Positions 10,009 to 23,814 of a stretch of 64,000 bases of DNA are shown one piece after another. The stretch is from NCBI GenBank assembly GCA_035578175.1, contig JAQMRL010000041.1:1-64000 (forward strand), given 5' to 3'. Position 1 is the first letter of the stretch, and each line of letters starts with the position of its first letter. Under the pieces are notes generated by a model. The model ran no database searches. It had not been told where the DNA came from and worked only from the letters and a program-made list of their open reading frames with translations. The position numbers and the translations under genes are program-made. Source of the stretch: Catonia carolina. Taxonomy: Eukaryota; Arthropoda; Insecta; Hemiptera; Achilidae.

Positions 10009-12155
10009 TTTTTTTTTTTCTCGTATGGCATGATCAGTGCAAGGCCCGAGCGCTCGGCCCGAGGCGAGTCCGCCTGCTACCGAACATTCCATACGGGAGC
10101 GATCATCTCATACGAAAAGCTCGTATGGCATGAGCAGGGCCCGGCCGGCGAAGAAGGCCCTACTAGGCGAGGCCGCCTGCTACCGAACATTTCATACGGG
10201 AGCAATCATCTCATACGGAAAAAAAACGGTTTTTGGCTTGTAGCGGCCGAACGGAAGGAGCTAGAAGGCCTGGCTAAGTTGCATTTTTGCGATTTTACAA
10301 CGGCGCATCTAACTGGCGCGGTCCAAGCGCGATCGGACTAAAGGGAAAGAAAAAAAATTTTTTTTTTTTCTCGTATGGCATGATCAGTGCAAGGCCCGAG
10401 CGCTCGGCCCGAGGCGAGTCCGCCTGCTACCGAACATTCCATACGGGAGCGATCATCTCATACGAAAAGCTCGTATGGCATGAGCAGGGCCCGGCCGGCG
10501 AAGAAGGCCCTACTAGGCGAGGCCGCCTGCCACCGAACATTTCATACGGGAGCAATCATCTCATACGGAAAAAAAAACGGTTTTTGGCTTGTAGCGGCCG
10601 AACGGAAGGAGCTAGAAGGCCTGGCTAAGTTGCATTTTTGCGATTTTACAACGGCGCATCTAACTGGTGCGGTCCCGGCGCGATCGGACTAAAGGGAAAG
10701 AAAAAAAATTTTTTTTTTTTCTCGTATGGCATGATCAGTGCAAGGTCCGAGCGCTCGGCCCGAGGCGAGTCCGCCTGCTACCGAACATTCCATACGGGAG
10801 CGATCATCTCATACGAAAAGCTCGTATGGCATGAGCAGGGCCCGGCCGGCGAAGAAGGCCCTACTAGGCGAGGCCGCCTGCTACCGAACATTTCATACGG
10901 GAGCAATCATCTCATACGGAAAAAAAACGGTTTTTGGCTTGTAGCGGCCGAACGGAAGGAGCTATAAGGCCTGGCTAAGTTGCATTTTTGCGATTTTACA
11001 ACGGCGCATCTAACTGGCGCGGTCCCGGCGCGATCGGACTAAAGGGAAAGAAAAAAAATTTTTTTTTTTTCTCGTATGGCATGATCAGTGCAAGGCCCGA
11101 GCGCTCGGCCCAAGGCGAGTCCGCCTGCTACCGAACATTCCATACGGGAGCGATCATCTCATACGAAAAGCTCGTATGGCATGAGCAGGGCCCGGCCGGC
11201 GAAGAAGGCCCTACTAGGCGAGGCCGCCTGCTACCGAACATTTCATACGGGAGCAATCATCTCATACGGGAAAAAAAACGGTTTTTGGCTTGTAGCGGCC
11301 GAACGGAAGGAGCTAGAAGGCCTGGCTAAGTTGCATTTTTTATGATTTTACAACGGCGCATCTAACTGGCGCGGTCACGGCGCGATCGGACTAAAGGGAA
11401 AGAAAAAAAATTTTTTTTTTTTCTCGAATGGCATGATCAGTGCAAGGCCCGAGCGCTCGGCCCGAGGCGAGTCCGCCTGCTACCGAACATTGCATACGGG
11501 AGCGATCATCTCATACGAAAAGCTCGTATGGCATGAGCAGGGCCCGGCCGGCGAAGAAGGCCCTACTAGGCGAGGCCGCCTGCTACCGAACATTTCATAC
11601 GGGAGCAATCATCTCATACGGAAAAAAAAACGGTTTTTGGCTTGTAGCGGCCGAACGGAAGGAGCTAGAAGGCCTGGCTAAGTTGCATTTTTGCGATTTT
11701 ACAACGGCGCATCTAACTGGCGCGGTCCCGGCGCGATCGGACTAAAGGGAAAGAAAAAAATTTTTTTTTTTCTCGTATGGCAAGATCAGTGCAAGGCCCG
11801 AGCGCTCGGCCCGAGGCGAGTCCGCCTGCTACCGAACATTCCATACGGGAGCGATCATCTCATACGAAAAGCTCGTATGGCATGAGCAGGGCCCGGCCGG
11901 CGAAGAAGGCCCTACTAGGCGAGGCCGCCTGCTACCGAACATTTCATACGGGAGCAATCATCTCATACGGGAAAAAAAACGGTTTTTGGCTTGTAGCGGC
12001 CGAACGGAAGGAGCTAGAAGGCCTGGCTAAGTTGCATTTTTGCGATTTTACAACGGCGCATCTAACTGACGCGGTCCCGGCGCGATCGGACTAAAGGGAA
12101 AGAAAAAAAATTTTTTTTTTTTCTCGTATGGCATGATCAGTGCAAGGCCCGAGCG
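10009..12155 (+). repeat. 351-bp satellite array 3 (6 full copies + partial)
   Basis: Copies start at 10020, 10370, 10721, 11071, 11423 and 11772; a partial copy starts at 12123. Unit length varies only in the A/T tract and the internal A-run. Private changes include GGTCCAAGCGCG near 10320, GAGCTATAAGG near 10962 and CATTTTTTATGATT near 11335. Confidence 0.93.
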
Positions 12156-12201
12156 CGCACCCGCAACACAAGACGGCGACGGTACAGGAGGCGGTTCATT
12201 C

Positions 12202-12247
<46 letters not shown>

Positions 12248-12503
12248 AAGAAGGCGATTCATTCATAAAATTCCAATTCTGCTCCAACGGGGTACAAAAA
12301 GTGGTATCTGCTATTCAGAGTGAACCGAACATTTCCAGTCCTCCGACCGAGCCGTAGGCTGTCCGTTACTATGCGAACATGCGAAAGTATTGTTGTCGCT
12401 TCCGCTTTTCCAATTCTGCTCCAACGGGGTACAAAAAGTGGTATCTGCTATTCAGAGTGAACCGAACATTTCCAGTCCTCCGACCGAGCCGTCGTAGGCT
12501 GTC
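12156..12503 (+). repeat. Linker 5, shortened, two 137-bp repeats
   Basis: The usual AACGAGGTGATGG stretch is missing: GTTCATTCG runs straight into the TA tract at 12203-12244. This looks like a slippage or TA-mediated deletion. Two 137-bp-type repeats follow. Confidence 0.85.
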
Positions 12504-13741
12504 AACCATCCCTCGCCGACTATAAATATGCATTGGAGTGGCAAGTATTGTTGTCGTGTCGACTTGACAGATACCTAGCGGTGCCGACAAAATATCGAAT
12601 GTCATTGTTTTGTCTTTTACAAAGCTCAAAGTGCTTTTAACCTACCCTGACCTGACCTAACCTAACACACATACACACTAGGAGTGGAAAGTATTGTTGT
12701 CGTGCCGACTTTTCTAAATCCAGTTTTCACCGGATTTGAACGTTTGTAGGCTTCCTGAACCCAAAAAAGCCTTTTCCGTGGTCGTGAGTGGAAAGTATTG
12801 TTGTCGCGTCGACTTTTCGAAACCTAATTTTCACCGGATCTATACGTTTGTAGACCTCCTGAACCCAAAAAAAGTCTTTTCCGTGGTCGTGAGTGGAAAG
12901 TATTGTTGTCGCGTCGACTTTTCGAAACCTAATTTTCACCGGATCTATACGTTTGTAGGCCTCCTGAACCCAAAAAATTCAAGGGGGGGTAGTAACCGGT
13001 CTTTTCCGTGATCGTGAGTGTGGAAAGTATTGTTGTCGCGTCGACTTTTCGGAATCTAATTTTCACCGGATCTATACGTTTGTAGGCCTCCTGAACCAAA
13101 AAAAAGTCTTTTCCGTGGTCGTGGGTGGAAAGTATTGTTGTCGCGTCGACTTTTCGAAACCTAATTTTCACCGGATCTATACGTTTGTAGGCCTCCTGAA
13201 CCCAAAAAATTCACAGGGGGGGTTAGTAACCGGTCTTTTCCGTGATCGTGAGTGGAAAGTATTGTTGTCGCGTCGACTTTTCGGAATCTAATTTTCAACG
13301 GATATGTACGTTTGTAGGCCTCCTGAACCCAAAAAAATCAAGGGGGTAGTAACCGGCCTTTCCCGTGGTCGTGAGTGGAAAGTATTGTTGTTGCGTCGAC
13401 TTTTCGAAATCTAATTTTCACCGGATCTATACGTTTGTAGACCTCCTGAACCCAAAAAAATCAAGGGGGGGTAGTAGCCGGCCTTTTCCGTGGTCGTGAG
13501 TGGAAAGTATTGTTGTCGCGTCGACTTTTCGAGAACGAGTTTTCACCACAACTATACGTTTTTAGGCCCCCTGAACCCAACCTAACCTAATCTAACTCAG
13601 ACACGCACGCACACACCCCCGCACGACGCTTAGTTTACTTTTTACCCCGTTGTTATATTTTTTGTACGACGGTTAGTTTACAAGTTATCGGCGATTTTGT
13701 TTTTTTCAAGGTCACTGTTTTTTCCAAGTCCACCAAGTCAA

Positions 13742-13797
<56 letters not shown>

Positions 13798-14549
13798 TTT
13801 TTCTCGATAACCAACCGTCCGATCGAGCTGGAAACGCCACCATTCTTTTTAGTTTTTAATTCTCTACAACATAGGCCTGTTTTTGTGCCGGCCACTCTTC
13901 TAAAATAGTTCCGTCGAAAAAGTTTTTTTCAAATTTCGGCCTCGGTAAGCTTCCGAGACAGAAGTGTACGAAACAAAACTTGTAGGCAATCGAAAGACCT
14001 ACAGTTTGGCGTAATCGATTTTATGTACCGAGCGTTCCTTAGTGCGTGACAGTTTTTCGCCGATATCTCGGTTACGGAGCGTCTTTTTGCGATTTCGATG
14101 AATTTTCACATGCATTAATCGGCCGTTGTCTCCACGACGGGCCGGTCAAAACCGAGCTAGCTAGCCCGGAAATAGCTTAAACAGCGATTTTAGCTATATT
14201 TTTCGAGATTTCGGCTTAAATAGGGCTCGTGGAGTAAAAGTCACATAAGCGAGTTGTAGAGAATCAAAAGAGCTACAACTTTTGTTTCGGTCGTTTTCTT
14301 AAACGACGCTTGGTTCACAAGATATTCGTCAAATCGCTTAAATGCTCAATGTTCCAAGCGTTCCTTTTAGCGAAACAGTTCTTCGCCTATATCTCGGTAA
14401 CGGTTGGTCCGATCGAGCTGGAAACGCCACCATTCCTTTTCTTTTTCAATTCTCAACAACATAGGCTAGTTTTTGTGCCGGCCACTCTTCTAGAATAGCT
14501 AAAAAAGAGATTTCGAAAAGTCGACACGAAAACAATACTTTCCGCTCCC
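12504..14549 (+). repeat. Macrosatellite core 3
   Basis: Eight subrepeats from the left inverted end at 12681-12714. TG tract 13746-13794. Right inverted end 14515-14548. The CA tract before the left end is interrupted (CACACATACACAC). Confidence 0.9.
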
Positions 14550-15110
14550 GTACGTGTTCACGGTCGGCAAGCGAAGGTTAAATAAAGCGACCCGTAACAC
14601 AAGCGCGCACCCGCAACACAAGACGGCGACGGTACAGGAGGCGGTTCATTCGTAAAACGAGGTGATGGTAGTAAAGGAGGGAAGATTCATTCGTAACAAA
14701 GGTATATATATATAGTAAAGAAGGCGATTCATTCATAAAATTCCAATTCTGCTCCAACGGGGTACAAAAAGTGGTATCTGCTATTCAGAGTGAACCGAAC
14801 ATTTCCAGTCCTCCGACCGAGCCGTAGGCTGTCCGTTACTATGCGAACATGCGAAAGTATTGTTGTCGCTTCCGCTTTTCCAATTCTGCTCCAACGGGGT
14901 ATAAAAAGTGGTATCTGCTATTCAGAGTGAACCGAACATTTCCAGTCCTCCGACCGAGCCGTAGGCTGTCCGTTACTATGCGAACATGCGAAAGTATTGT
15001 TGTCGCTTCCGCTTTTCCAATTCTGCTCCAACGGGGTATAAAAAGTGGTATCTGCTATTCAGAGTGAACCGAACATTTCCAGTCCTCCGACCGAGCCGTC
15101 GTAGGCTGTC
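14550..15110 (+). repeat. Linker 6, array-less, three 137-bp repeats
   Basis: Only one TA tract (14703-14714), of the type otherwise found after a 351-bp array, yet no array is present. Three 137-bp repeats in tandem. Two share GGGGTATAAAAAG in place of GGGGTACAAAAAG. Confidence 0.85.
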
Positions 15111-16480
15111 AACCATCCCTCGCCGACTATAAATATGCATTGGAGTGGCAAGTATTGTTGTCGTGTCGACTTGACAGATACCTAGCGGTGCCGACAAAAT
15201 ATCGAATGTCATTGTTTTGTATTTTACAAAGCTCAAAGTGCTTTTAACCTACCCTGACCTGACCTAACCTAACACACACACACACTAGGAGTGGAAAGTA
15301 TTGTTGTCGTGCCGACTTTTCTAAATCCAGTTTTCACCGGATTTGAACGTTTGTAGGCTTCCTGAACCCAAAAAAGCCTTTTCCGTGGTCGTGAGTGGAA
15401 AGTATTGTTGTCGCGTCGACTTTTCGAAACCTAATTTTCACCGGATCTATACGTTTGTAGGCCTCCTGAACCCAAAAAAAGTCTTTTCCGTGGTCGTGAG
15501 TGGAAAGTATTGTTGTCGCGTCGACTTTTCGAAACCTAATTTTCACACCGGATCTATACGTTTGTAGACCTCCTGAACCCAAAAAATTCAAGGGGGGGGT
15601 AGTAACCGGTCTTTTCGTGATCGTGAGTGTGTGGAAAGTATTGTTGTCGCGTCGACTTTTCGAAACCTAATTTTCACCGGATCTATACGTTTGTAGGCCT
15701 CCTGAACCCAAAAAATTCAAGGGGGGGGTAGTAACCGGTCTTTTCCGTGATCGTGAGTGTGGAAAGTATTGTTGTCGCGTCGACTTTTCGGAATCTAATT
15801 TTCACCGGATCTATACGTTTGTAGGCCTCCTTAACCAAAAAAAAGTCTTTTCCGTGGTCGTGGGTGGAAAGTATTGTTGTCGCGTCGACTTTTCGAAACC
15901 TAATTTTCACCGGATCTATACGTTTGTAGGCCTCCTGAACCCAAAAAATTCACAGGGGGGGTTAGTAACCGGTCTTTTCCGTGATCGTGAGTGGAAAGTA
16001 TTGTTGTCGCGTCGACTTTTCGGAATATAATTTTCAGCGGATATGTACGTTTGTAGGCCTCCTGAACCCAAAAAAATCAAGGGGGTAGTAACCGGCCTTT
16101 CCCGTGGTCGTGAGTGGAAAGTATTGTTGTCGCGTCGACTTTTCGAAATCTAATTTTCACCGGATCTATACGTTTGTAGACCTCCTGAACCCAAAAAAAT
16201 CAAGGGGGGGTAGTAGCCGGCCTTTTCCGTGGTCGTGAGTGGAAAGTATTGTTGTCGCGTCGACTTTTCGAGAACGAGTTTTCACCACAACTATACGTTT
16301 TTAGGCCCCCTGAACCCAACCTAACCTAATCTAACTCAGACACGCACGCACACACCCCCGCACGACGCTTAGTTTACTTTTTACCCCGTTGTTATATTTT
16401 TTGTACGACGGTTAGTTTACAAGTTATCGGCGATTTTGTTTTTTTCAAGGTCACTGTTTTTTCCAAGTCCACCAAGTCAA

Positions 16481-16512
<32 letters not shown>

Positions 16513-17265
16513 CGTTTTTCTCGATAACCAACCGTCCGATCGAGCTGGAAACGCCACCATTCTTTTTAGTTTTTAATTCTCTACAACATAGGCCTGTTTT
16601 TGTGCCGGCCACTCTTCTAAAATAGTTCCGTCGAAAAAGTTTTTTTCAAATTTCGGCCTCGGTATGCTTCCGAGACAGAAGTGTACGAAACAAAACTTGT
16701 AGGCAATCGAAAGACCTACAGTTTGGCGTAATCGATTTTATGTACCGAGCGTTCCTTAGTGCGTGACAGTTTTTCGCCGATATCTCGGTTACGGAGCGTC
16801 TTTTCGCGATTCCGATGAATTTTCACATACATTAATCGGCCGTTGTCTCCACGACGGGCCGGTCAAAACCGAGCTAGCTAGCCCGGAAATAGCTTAAACA
16901 GCGATTTTAGCTATATTTTTCGAGATTTCGGCTTAAATAGGGCTCGTGGAGTAAAAGTCACATAAGCGAGTTGTAGAGAATCAAAAGAGCTACAACTTTT
17001 GTTTCGGTCGTTTTCTTAAACGACGCTTGGTTCACAAGATATTCGTCAAATCGCTTAAATGCTCAATGTTCCAAGCGTTCCTTTTAGCGAAACAGTTCTT
17101 CGCCTATATCTCGGTAACGGTTGGTCCGATCGAGCTGGAAACGCCACCATTCCTTTTCTTTTTCAATTCTCAACAACATAGGCTAGTTTTTGTGCCGGCC
17201 ACTCTTCTAGAATAGCTAAAAAAGAGATTTCGAAAAGTCGACACGAAAACAATACTTTCCGCTCC
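15111..17265 (+). repeat. Macrosatellite core 4 (nine subrepeats)
   Basis: Has nine subrepeats, one more than the norm, with two consecutive AAATTCAAGG-G-run copies near 15585 and 15715. Left inverted end from 15288, TG tract 16485-16510, right inverted end 17232-17265. Confidence 0.9.
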
Positions 17266-17692
17266 AGTACGTGTTCACGGTCGGCAAGCGAAGGTTAAAT
17301 AAAGCGACCCGTAACACAAGCGCGCACCCGCAACACAAGACGGCGACGGTACAGGAGGCGGTTCATTCGTAAAACGAGGTGATGGTAGTAAAGGAGGGAA
17401 GATTCATTCGTAACAAAGGTATATATATATATAGTAAAGAAGGCGATTCATTCATAAAATTCCAATTCTGCTCCAACGGGGTACAAAAAGTGGTATCTGC
17501 TATTCAGAGTGAACCGAACATTTCCAGTCCTCCGACCGAGCCGTAGGCTGTCCGTTACTATGCGAACATGCGAAAGTATTGTTGTCGCTTCCGCTTTTCC
17601 AATTCTGCTCCAACGGGGTACAAAAAGTGGTATCTGCTATTCAGAGTGAACCGAACATTTCCAGTCCTCCGACCGAGCCGTCGTAGGCTGTC
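17266..17692 (+). repeat. Linker 7, array-less, two 137-bp repeats
   Basis: Like linker 6 it has the single post-array type TA tract (17420-17433) but no 351-bp array. Confidence 0.85.
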
Positions 17693-19742
17693 AACCATCC
17701 CTCGCCGACTATAAATATGCATTGGAGTGGCAAGTATTGTTGTCGTGTCGACTTGACAGATACCTAGCGGTGCCGACAAAATATCGAATGTCATTGTTTT
17801 GTATTTTACAAAGCTCAAAGTGCTTTTAACCTACCCTGACCTGACCTAACCTAACACACACACACACTAGGAGTGGAAAGTATTGTTGTCGTGCCGACTT
17901 TTCTAAATCCAGTTTTCACCGGATTTGAACGTTTGTAGGCTTCCTGAACCCAAAAAAGCCTTTTCCGTGGTCGTGAGTGGAAAGTATTGTTGTCGCGTCG
18001 ACTTTTCGAAACCTAATTTTCACACCGGATCTATACGTTTGTAGACCTCCTGAACCCAAAAAATTCAAGGGGGGGTAGTAACCGGTCTTTTCCGTGATCG
18101 TGAGTGTGTGGAAAGTATTGTTGTCGCGTCGACTTTTCGAAACCTAATTTTCACCGGATCTATACGTTTGTAGGCCTCCTGAACCCAAAAAATTCAAGGG
18201 GGGGGTAGTAACCGGTCTTTTCCGTGATCGTGAGTGTGGAAAGTATTGTTGTCGCGTCGACTTTTCGGAATCTAATTTTCACCGGATCTATACGTTTGTA
18301 GGCCTCCTTAACCAAAAAAAAGTCTTTTCCGTGGTCGTGGGTGGAAAGTATTGTTGTCGCGTCGACTTTTCGAAACCTAATTTTCACCGGATCTATACGT
18401 TTGTAGGCCTCCTGAACCCAAAAAATTCACAGGGGGGGGTTAGTAACCGGTCTTTTCCGTGATCGTGAGTGGAAAGTATTGTTGTCGCGTCGACTTTTCG
18501 GAATATAATTTTCAGCGGATATGTACGTTTGTAGGCCTCCTGAACCCAAAAAAATCAAGGGGGTAGTAACCGGCCTTTCCCGTGGTCGTGAGTGGAAAGT
18601 ATTGTTGTCGCGTCGACTTTTCGAAATCTAATTTTCACCGGATCTATACGTTTGTAGACCTCCTGAACCCAAAAAAATCAAGGGGGGGTAGTAGCCGGCC
18701 TTTTCCGTGGTCGTGAGTGGAAAGTATTGTTGTCGCGTCGACTTTTCGAGAACGAGTTTTCACCACAACTATACGTTTTTAGGCCCCCTGAACCCAACCT
18801 AACCTAATCTAACTCAGACACGCACGCACACACCCCCGCACGACGCTTAGTTTACTTTTTACCCCGTTGTTATATTTTTTGTACGACGGTTAGTTTACAA
18901 GTTATCGGCGATTTTGTTTTTTTCAAGGTCACTGTTTTTTCCAAGTCCACCAAGTCAATCAATGTGTGTGTGTGTGTGTGTGTGTGTACGTTTTTCTCGA
19001 TAACCAACCGTCCGATCGAGCTGGAAATGCCACCATTCTTTTTAGTTTTTAATTCTCTACAACATAGGCCTGTTTTTGTGCCGGCCACTCTTCTAAAATA
19101 GTTCCGTCGAAAAAGTTTTTTTCAAATTTCGGCCTCGGTATGCTTCCGAGACAGAAGTGTACGAAACAAAACTTGTAGGCAATCGAAAGACCTACAGTTT
19201 GGCGTAATCGATTTTATGTACCGAGCGTTCCTTAGTGCGTGACAGTTTTTCGCCGATATCTCGGTTACGGAGCGTCTTTTTGCGATTCCGATGAATTTTC
19301 ACATACATTAATCGGCCGTTGTCTCCACGACGGGCCGGTCAAAACCGAGCTAGCTAGCCCGGAAATAGCTTAAACAGCGATTTTAGCTATATTTTTCGAG
19401 ATTTCGGCTTAAATAGGGCTCGTGGAGTAAAAGTCACATAAGCGAGTTGTAGAGAATCAAAAGAGCTACAACTTTTGTTTCGGTCGTTTTTTTGTACGAC
19501 GCTTGGTTCACAAGATATTCGTCAAATCGCTTAAATGCTCAATGTTCCAAGCGTTCCTTTTAGCGAAACAGTTCTTCGCCTATATCTCGGTAACGGTTGG
19601 TCCGATCGAGCTGGAAACGCCACCATTCCTTTTCTTTTTCAATTCTCAACAACATAGGCTAGTTTTTGTGCCGGCCACTCTTCTAGAATAGCTAAAAAAG
19701 AGATTTCGAAAAGTCGACACGAAAACAATACTTTCCGCTCCC
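17693..19742 (+). repeat. Macrosatellite core 5
   Basis: Eight subrepeats from 17870. It shares with core 4 the changes TTTTGTATTTTACAAAG, CTCCTTAACC and GGAATATAATTTTCAGCGG, so the two are close relatives. Shortest TG tract (18963-18986). Right inverted end 19708-19741. Confidence 0.9.
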
Positions 19743-20413
19743 GTACGTGTTCACGGTCGGCAAGCGAAGGTTAAATAAAGCGACCCGTAACACAAGCGCG
19801 CACCCGCAACACAAGACGGCGACGGTACAGGAGGCGGTTCATTCGTAAAACGAGGTGATAGTTGTAAAGGAGGGGAGATTCATTTATTAAATTGTATATA
19901 TATATATATATATATGTAGTAAAGAAGGCGATTCATTCATAAACGAGGTGATGGTAGTAAAGGAGGGAAGATTCATTCGTAACAAAGGTATATATATATA
20001 ATATATATATATATATAGTAAAGAAGGCGATTCATTCATAAAATTCCAATTCTGCTCCAACGGGGTACAAAAAGTGGCATCTGCTATTCAGAGTGAACCG
20101 AACATTTCCAGTCCTCCGACCGAGCCGTAGGCTGTCCGTTACTATGCGAACATGCGAAAGTATTGTTGTCGCTTCCGCTTTTCCAATTCTGCTCCAACGG
20201 GGTACAAAAAGTGGCATCTGCTATTCAGAGTGAACCGAACATTTCCTGTCCTCCGACCGAGCCGTAGGCTGTCCGTTACTATGCGAACATGCGAAAGTAT
20301 TGTTGTCGCTTCCGCTTTTCCAATTCTGCTCCAACGGGGTACAAAAAGTGGTATCTGCTATTCAGAGTGAACCGAACATTTCCAGTCCTCCGACCGAGCC
20401 GTCGTAGGCTGTC
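19743..20413 (+). repeat. Linker 8, array-less, two TA tracts, three 137-bp repeats
   Basis: TA tracts at 19895-19915 and 19989-20017, the second interrupted by an AA. Three 137-bp repeats, two with AAGTGGCATCTG in place of AAGTGGTATCTG. Confidence 0.85.
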
Positions 20414-21652
20414 AACCATCCCTCGCCGACTATAAATATGCATTGGAGTGGCAAGTATTGTTGTCGTGTCGACTTGACAGATACCTAGCGGTTCCGACAA
20501 AATATCGAATGTCATTGTTTTGTCTTTTACAAAGCTCAAAGTGCTTTTAACCTACCCTGACCTGACCTAACCTAACACACACACACACTAGGAGTGGAAA
20601 GTATTGTTGTCGTGCCGACTTTTCTAAATCCAGTTTTCACCGGATTTGAACGTTTGTAGGCTTCCTGAACCCAAAAAAGCCTTTTCCGTGGTCGTGAGTG
20701 GAAAGTATTGTTGTCGCGTCGACTTTTCGAAACCTAATTTTCACCGGATCTATACGTTTGTAGGCCTCCTGAACCCAAAAAAAGTCTTTTCCGTGGTCGT
20801 GAGTGGAAAGTATTGTTGTCGCGTCGACTTTTCGAAACCTAATTTTCACCGGATCTATACGTTTGTAGGCCTCCTGAACCCAAAAAATTCAAGGGGGGGG
20901 TAGTAACCGGTCTTTTCCGTGATCGTGAGTGTGGAAAGTATTGTTGTCGCGTCGACTTTTCGGAATCTAATTTTCACCGGATCTATACGTTTGTAGGCCT
21001 CCTGAACCAAAAAAAAGTCTTTTCCGTGGTCGTGGGTGGAAAGTATTGTTGTCGCGTCGACTTTTCGAAACCTAATTTTCACCGGATCTATACGTTTGTA
21101 GGCCTCCTGAACCCAAAAAATTCACAGGGGGGGTTAGTAACCGGTCTTTTCCGTGATCGTGAGTGGAAAGTATTGTTGTCGCGTCGACTTTTCGGAATCT
21201 AATTTTCAACGGATATGTACGTTTGTAGGCCTCCTGAACCCAAAAAAATCAAGGGGGTAGTAACCGGCCTTTCCCGTGGTCGTGAGTGGAAAGTATTGTT
21301 GTCGCGTCGACTTTTCGAAATCTAATATTCACCGGATCTATACGTTTGTAGACCTCCTGAACCCAAAAAAATCAAGGGGGGGTAGTAGCCGGCCTTTTCC
21401 GTGGTCGTGAGTGGAAAGTATTGTTGTCGCGTCGACTTTTCGAGAACGAGTTTTCACCACAACTATACGTTTTTAGGCCCCCTGAACCCAACCTAACCTA
21501 ATCTAACTCAGACACGCACGCAGACACCCCCGCACGACGCTTAGTTTACTTTTTACCCCGTTGTTATATTTTTTGTACGACGGTTAGTTTACAAGTTATC
21601 GGCGATTTTGTTTTTTTCAAGGTCACTGTTTTTTCCAAGTCCACAAAGTCAA

Positions 21653-21712
<60 letters not shown>

Positions 21713-22464
21713 TTTTTCTCGATAACCAACCGTCAGATCGAGCTGGAAACGCCACCATTCTTTTTAGTTTTTAATTCTCTACAACATAGGCCTGTTTTTG
21801 TGCCGGCCACTCTTCTAAAATAGTTCCGTCGAAAAAGTTTTTTTCAAATTTCGGCCTCGGTATGCTTCTGAGACAGAAGTGTACGAAACAAAACTTGTAG
21901 GCAATCGAAAGACCTACAGTTTGGCGTAATCGATTTTATGTACCGAGCGTTCCTTAGTGCGTGACAGTTTTTCGCCGATATCTCGGTTACGGAGCGTCTT
22001 TTCGCGATTCCGATGAATTTTCACATAAATTAATCGGCCGTTGTCTCCACGACGGGCCGGTCAAAACCGAGCTAGCTAGCCCGGAAATAGCTTAAACAGC
22101 GATTTTAGCTATATTTTTCGGGATTTCGGCCTAAATAGGGCTCGTGGAGTAAAAGTCACATAAGCGAGTTGTAGAGAATCAAAAGAGCTACAACTTTTGT
22201 TTCAGTCGTTTTTTTGTACGACGCTTGGTTCACAAGATATTCGTCAAATCGCTTAAATGCTCAATGTTCCAAGCGTTCCTTTTAGCGAAACAGTTCTTCG
22301 CCTATATCTCGGTAACGGTTGGTCCGATCGAGCTGGAAACGCCACCATTCCTTTTCTTTTTCAATTCTCAACAACATAGGCTAGTTTTTGTGCCGGCCAC
22401 TCTTCTAGAATAGCTAAAAAAGAGATTTCGAAAAGTCGACACGAAAACAATACTTTCCGCTCCC
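20414..22464 (+). repeat. Macrosatellite core 6
   Basis: Eight subrepeats from 20591. First copy with GCGGTTCCGAC, a variant seen again in cores 8, 9 and 10. TG tract 21657-21708. Right inverted end 22430-22463. Confidence 0.9.
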
Positions 22465-22612
22465 GTACGTGTTCACAGTCGGCAAGCGAAGGTTAAATAA
22501 AGCGACCCGTAACACAAGCGCGCACCCGCAACACAAGACGGCGACGGTACAGGAGGCGGTTCATTCGTAAAACGAGGTGATAGTTGTAAAGGAGGGGAGA
22601 TTCATTCATTAA

Positions 22613-22648
<36 letters not shown>

Positions 22649-22710
22649 AAAGAAGGCGATTCATTCATAAAACGAGGTGACGGTAGTAAAGGAGGGAAGA
22701 TTCATTCGTA

Positions 22711-22752
<42 letters not shown>

Positions 22753-23052
22753 AAGAAGGCGATTCATTCATAAAATTCCAATTCTGCTCCAACGGGGTAC
22801 AAAAAGTGGCATCTGCTATTCAGAGTGAACCGAACATTTCCAGTCCTCCGACCGAGCCGTAGGCTGTCCGTTACTATGCAAACATGCGAAAGTATTGTTG
22901 TCGCTTCCGCTTTTCCAATTCTGCTCCAACGGGGTACAAAAAGTGGTATCTGCTATTCAGAGTGAACCGAACATTTCCAGTCCTCCGACCGAGCCGTCGT
23001 AGGCTGTCAACCATCCCTCGCCGACTATAAATATGCATTGGAGTGGCAAGTA
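22465..23052 (+). repeat. Linker 9, two TA tracts, two 137-bp repeats
   Basis: TA tracts 22617-22643 and 22718-22749. Leads into array 4 at the usual GGCAAGTATT/T-run junction. Confidence 0.85.
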
Positions 23053-23446
23053 TTTTTTTTTTTCTCGTATGGCATGATCAGTGCAAGGCCCGAGCGCTCG
23101 GCCCGAGGCGAGTCCGCCTGCTACCGAACATTCCATACGGGAGCGATCATCTCATACGAAAAGCTCGTATGGCATGAGCAGGGCCCGGCCGGCGAAGAAG
23201 GCCCTACTAGGCGAGGCCGCCTGCTACCGAACATTTCATACGGGAGCAATCATCTCATACGGGAAAAAAAACGGTTTTTGGCTTGTAGCGGCCGAACGGA
23301 AGGAGCTAGAAGGCCTGGCTAAGTTGCATTTTTGCGATTTTACAACGGCGCATCTAACTGGCGCGGTCCCGGCGCGATCGGACTAAAGGGAAAGAAAAAA
23401 AATTTTTTTTTTTCTCGTATGGCATGATCAGTGCAAGGCCCGAGCG
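23053..23446 (+). repeat. 351-bp satellite array 4 (1 full copy + partial)
   Basis: A single full copy starts at 23064 and the standard partial copy at 23414. With array 8 it is the minimal form of the insertion and shows both junctions most clearly. Confidence 0.92.
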
Positions 23447-23814
23447 CGCACCCGCAACACAAGACGGCGACGGTACAGGAGGCGGTTCATTCGTAAAACG
23501 AGGTGATGGTAGTAAAGGAGGGAAGATTCATTCGTAACAAAGGTATATATATATAGTAAAGAAGGCGATTCATTCATAAAATTCCAATTCTGCTCCAACG
23601 GGGTACAAAAAGTGGTATCTGCTATTCAGAGTGAACCGAACATTTCCAGTCCTCCGACCGAGCCGTAGGCTGTCCGTTACTATGCGAACATGCGAAATTA
23701 TTGTTGTCGCTTCCGCTTTTCCAATTCTGCTCCAACGGGGTACAAAAAGTGGTATCTGCTATTCAGAGTGAACCGAACATTTCCAGTCCTCCGACCGAGC
23801 CGTCGTAGGCTGTC
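23447..23814 (+). repeat. Linker 10, two 137-bp repeats
   Basis: Post-array linker with one TA tract (23544-23555). The second repeat has GCGAAATTATTG in place of GCGAAAGTATTG, also found in linker 15. Confidence 0.85.
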
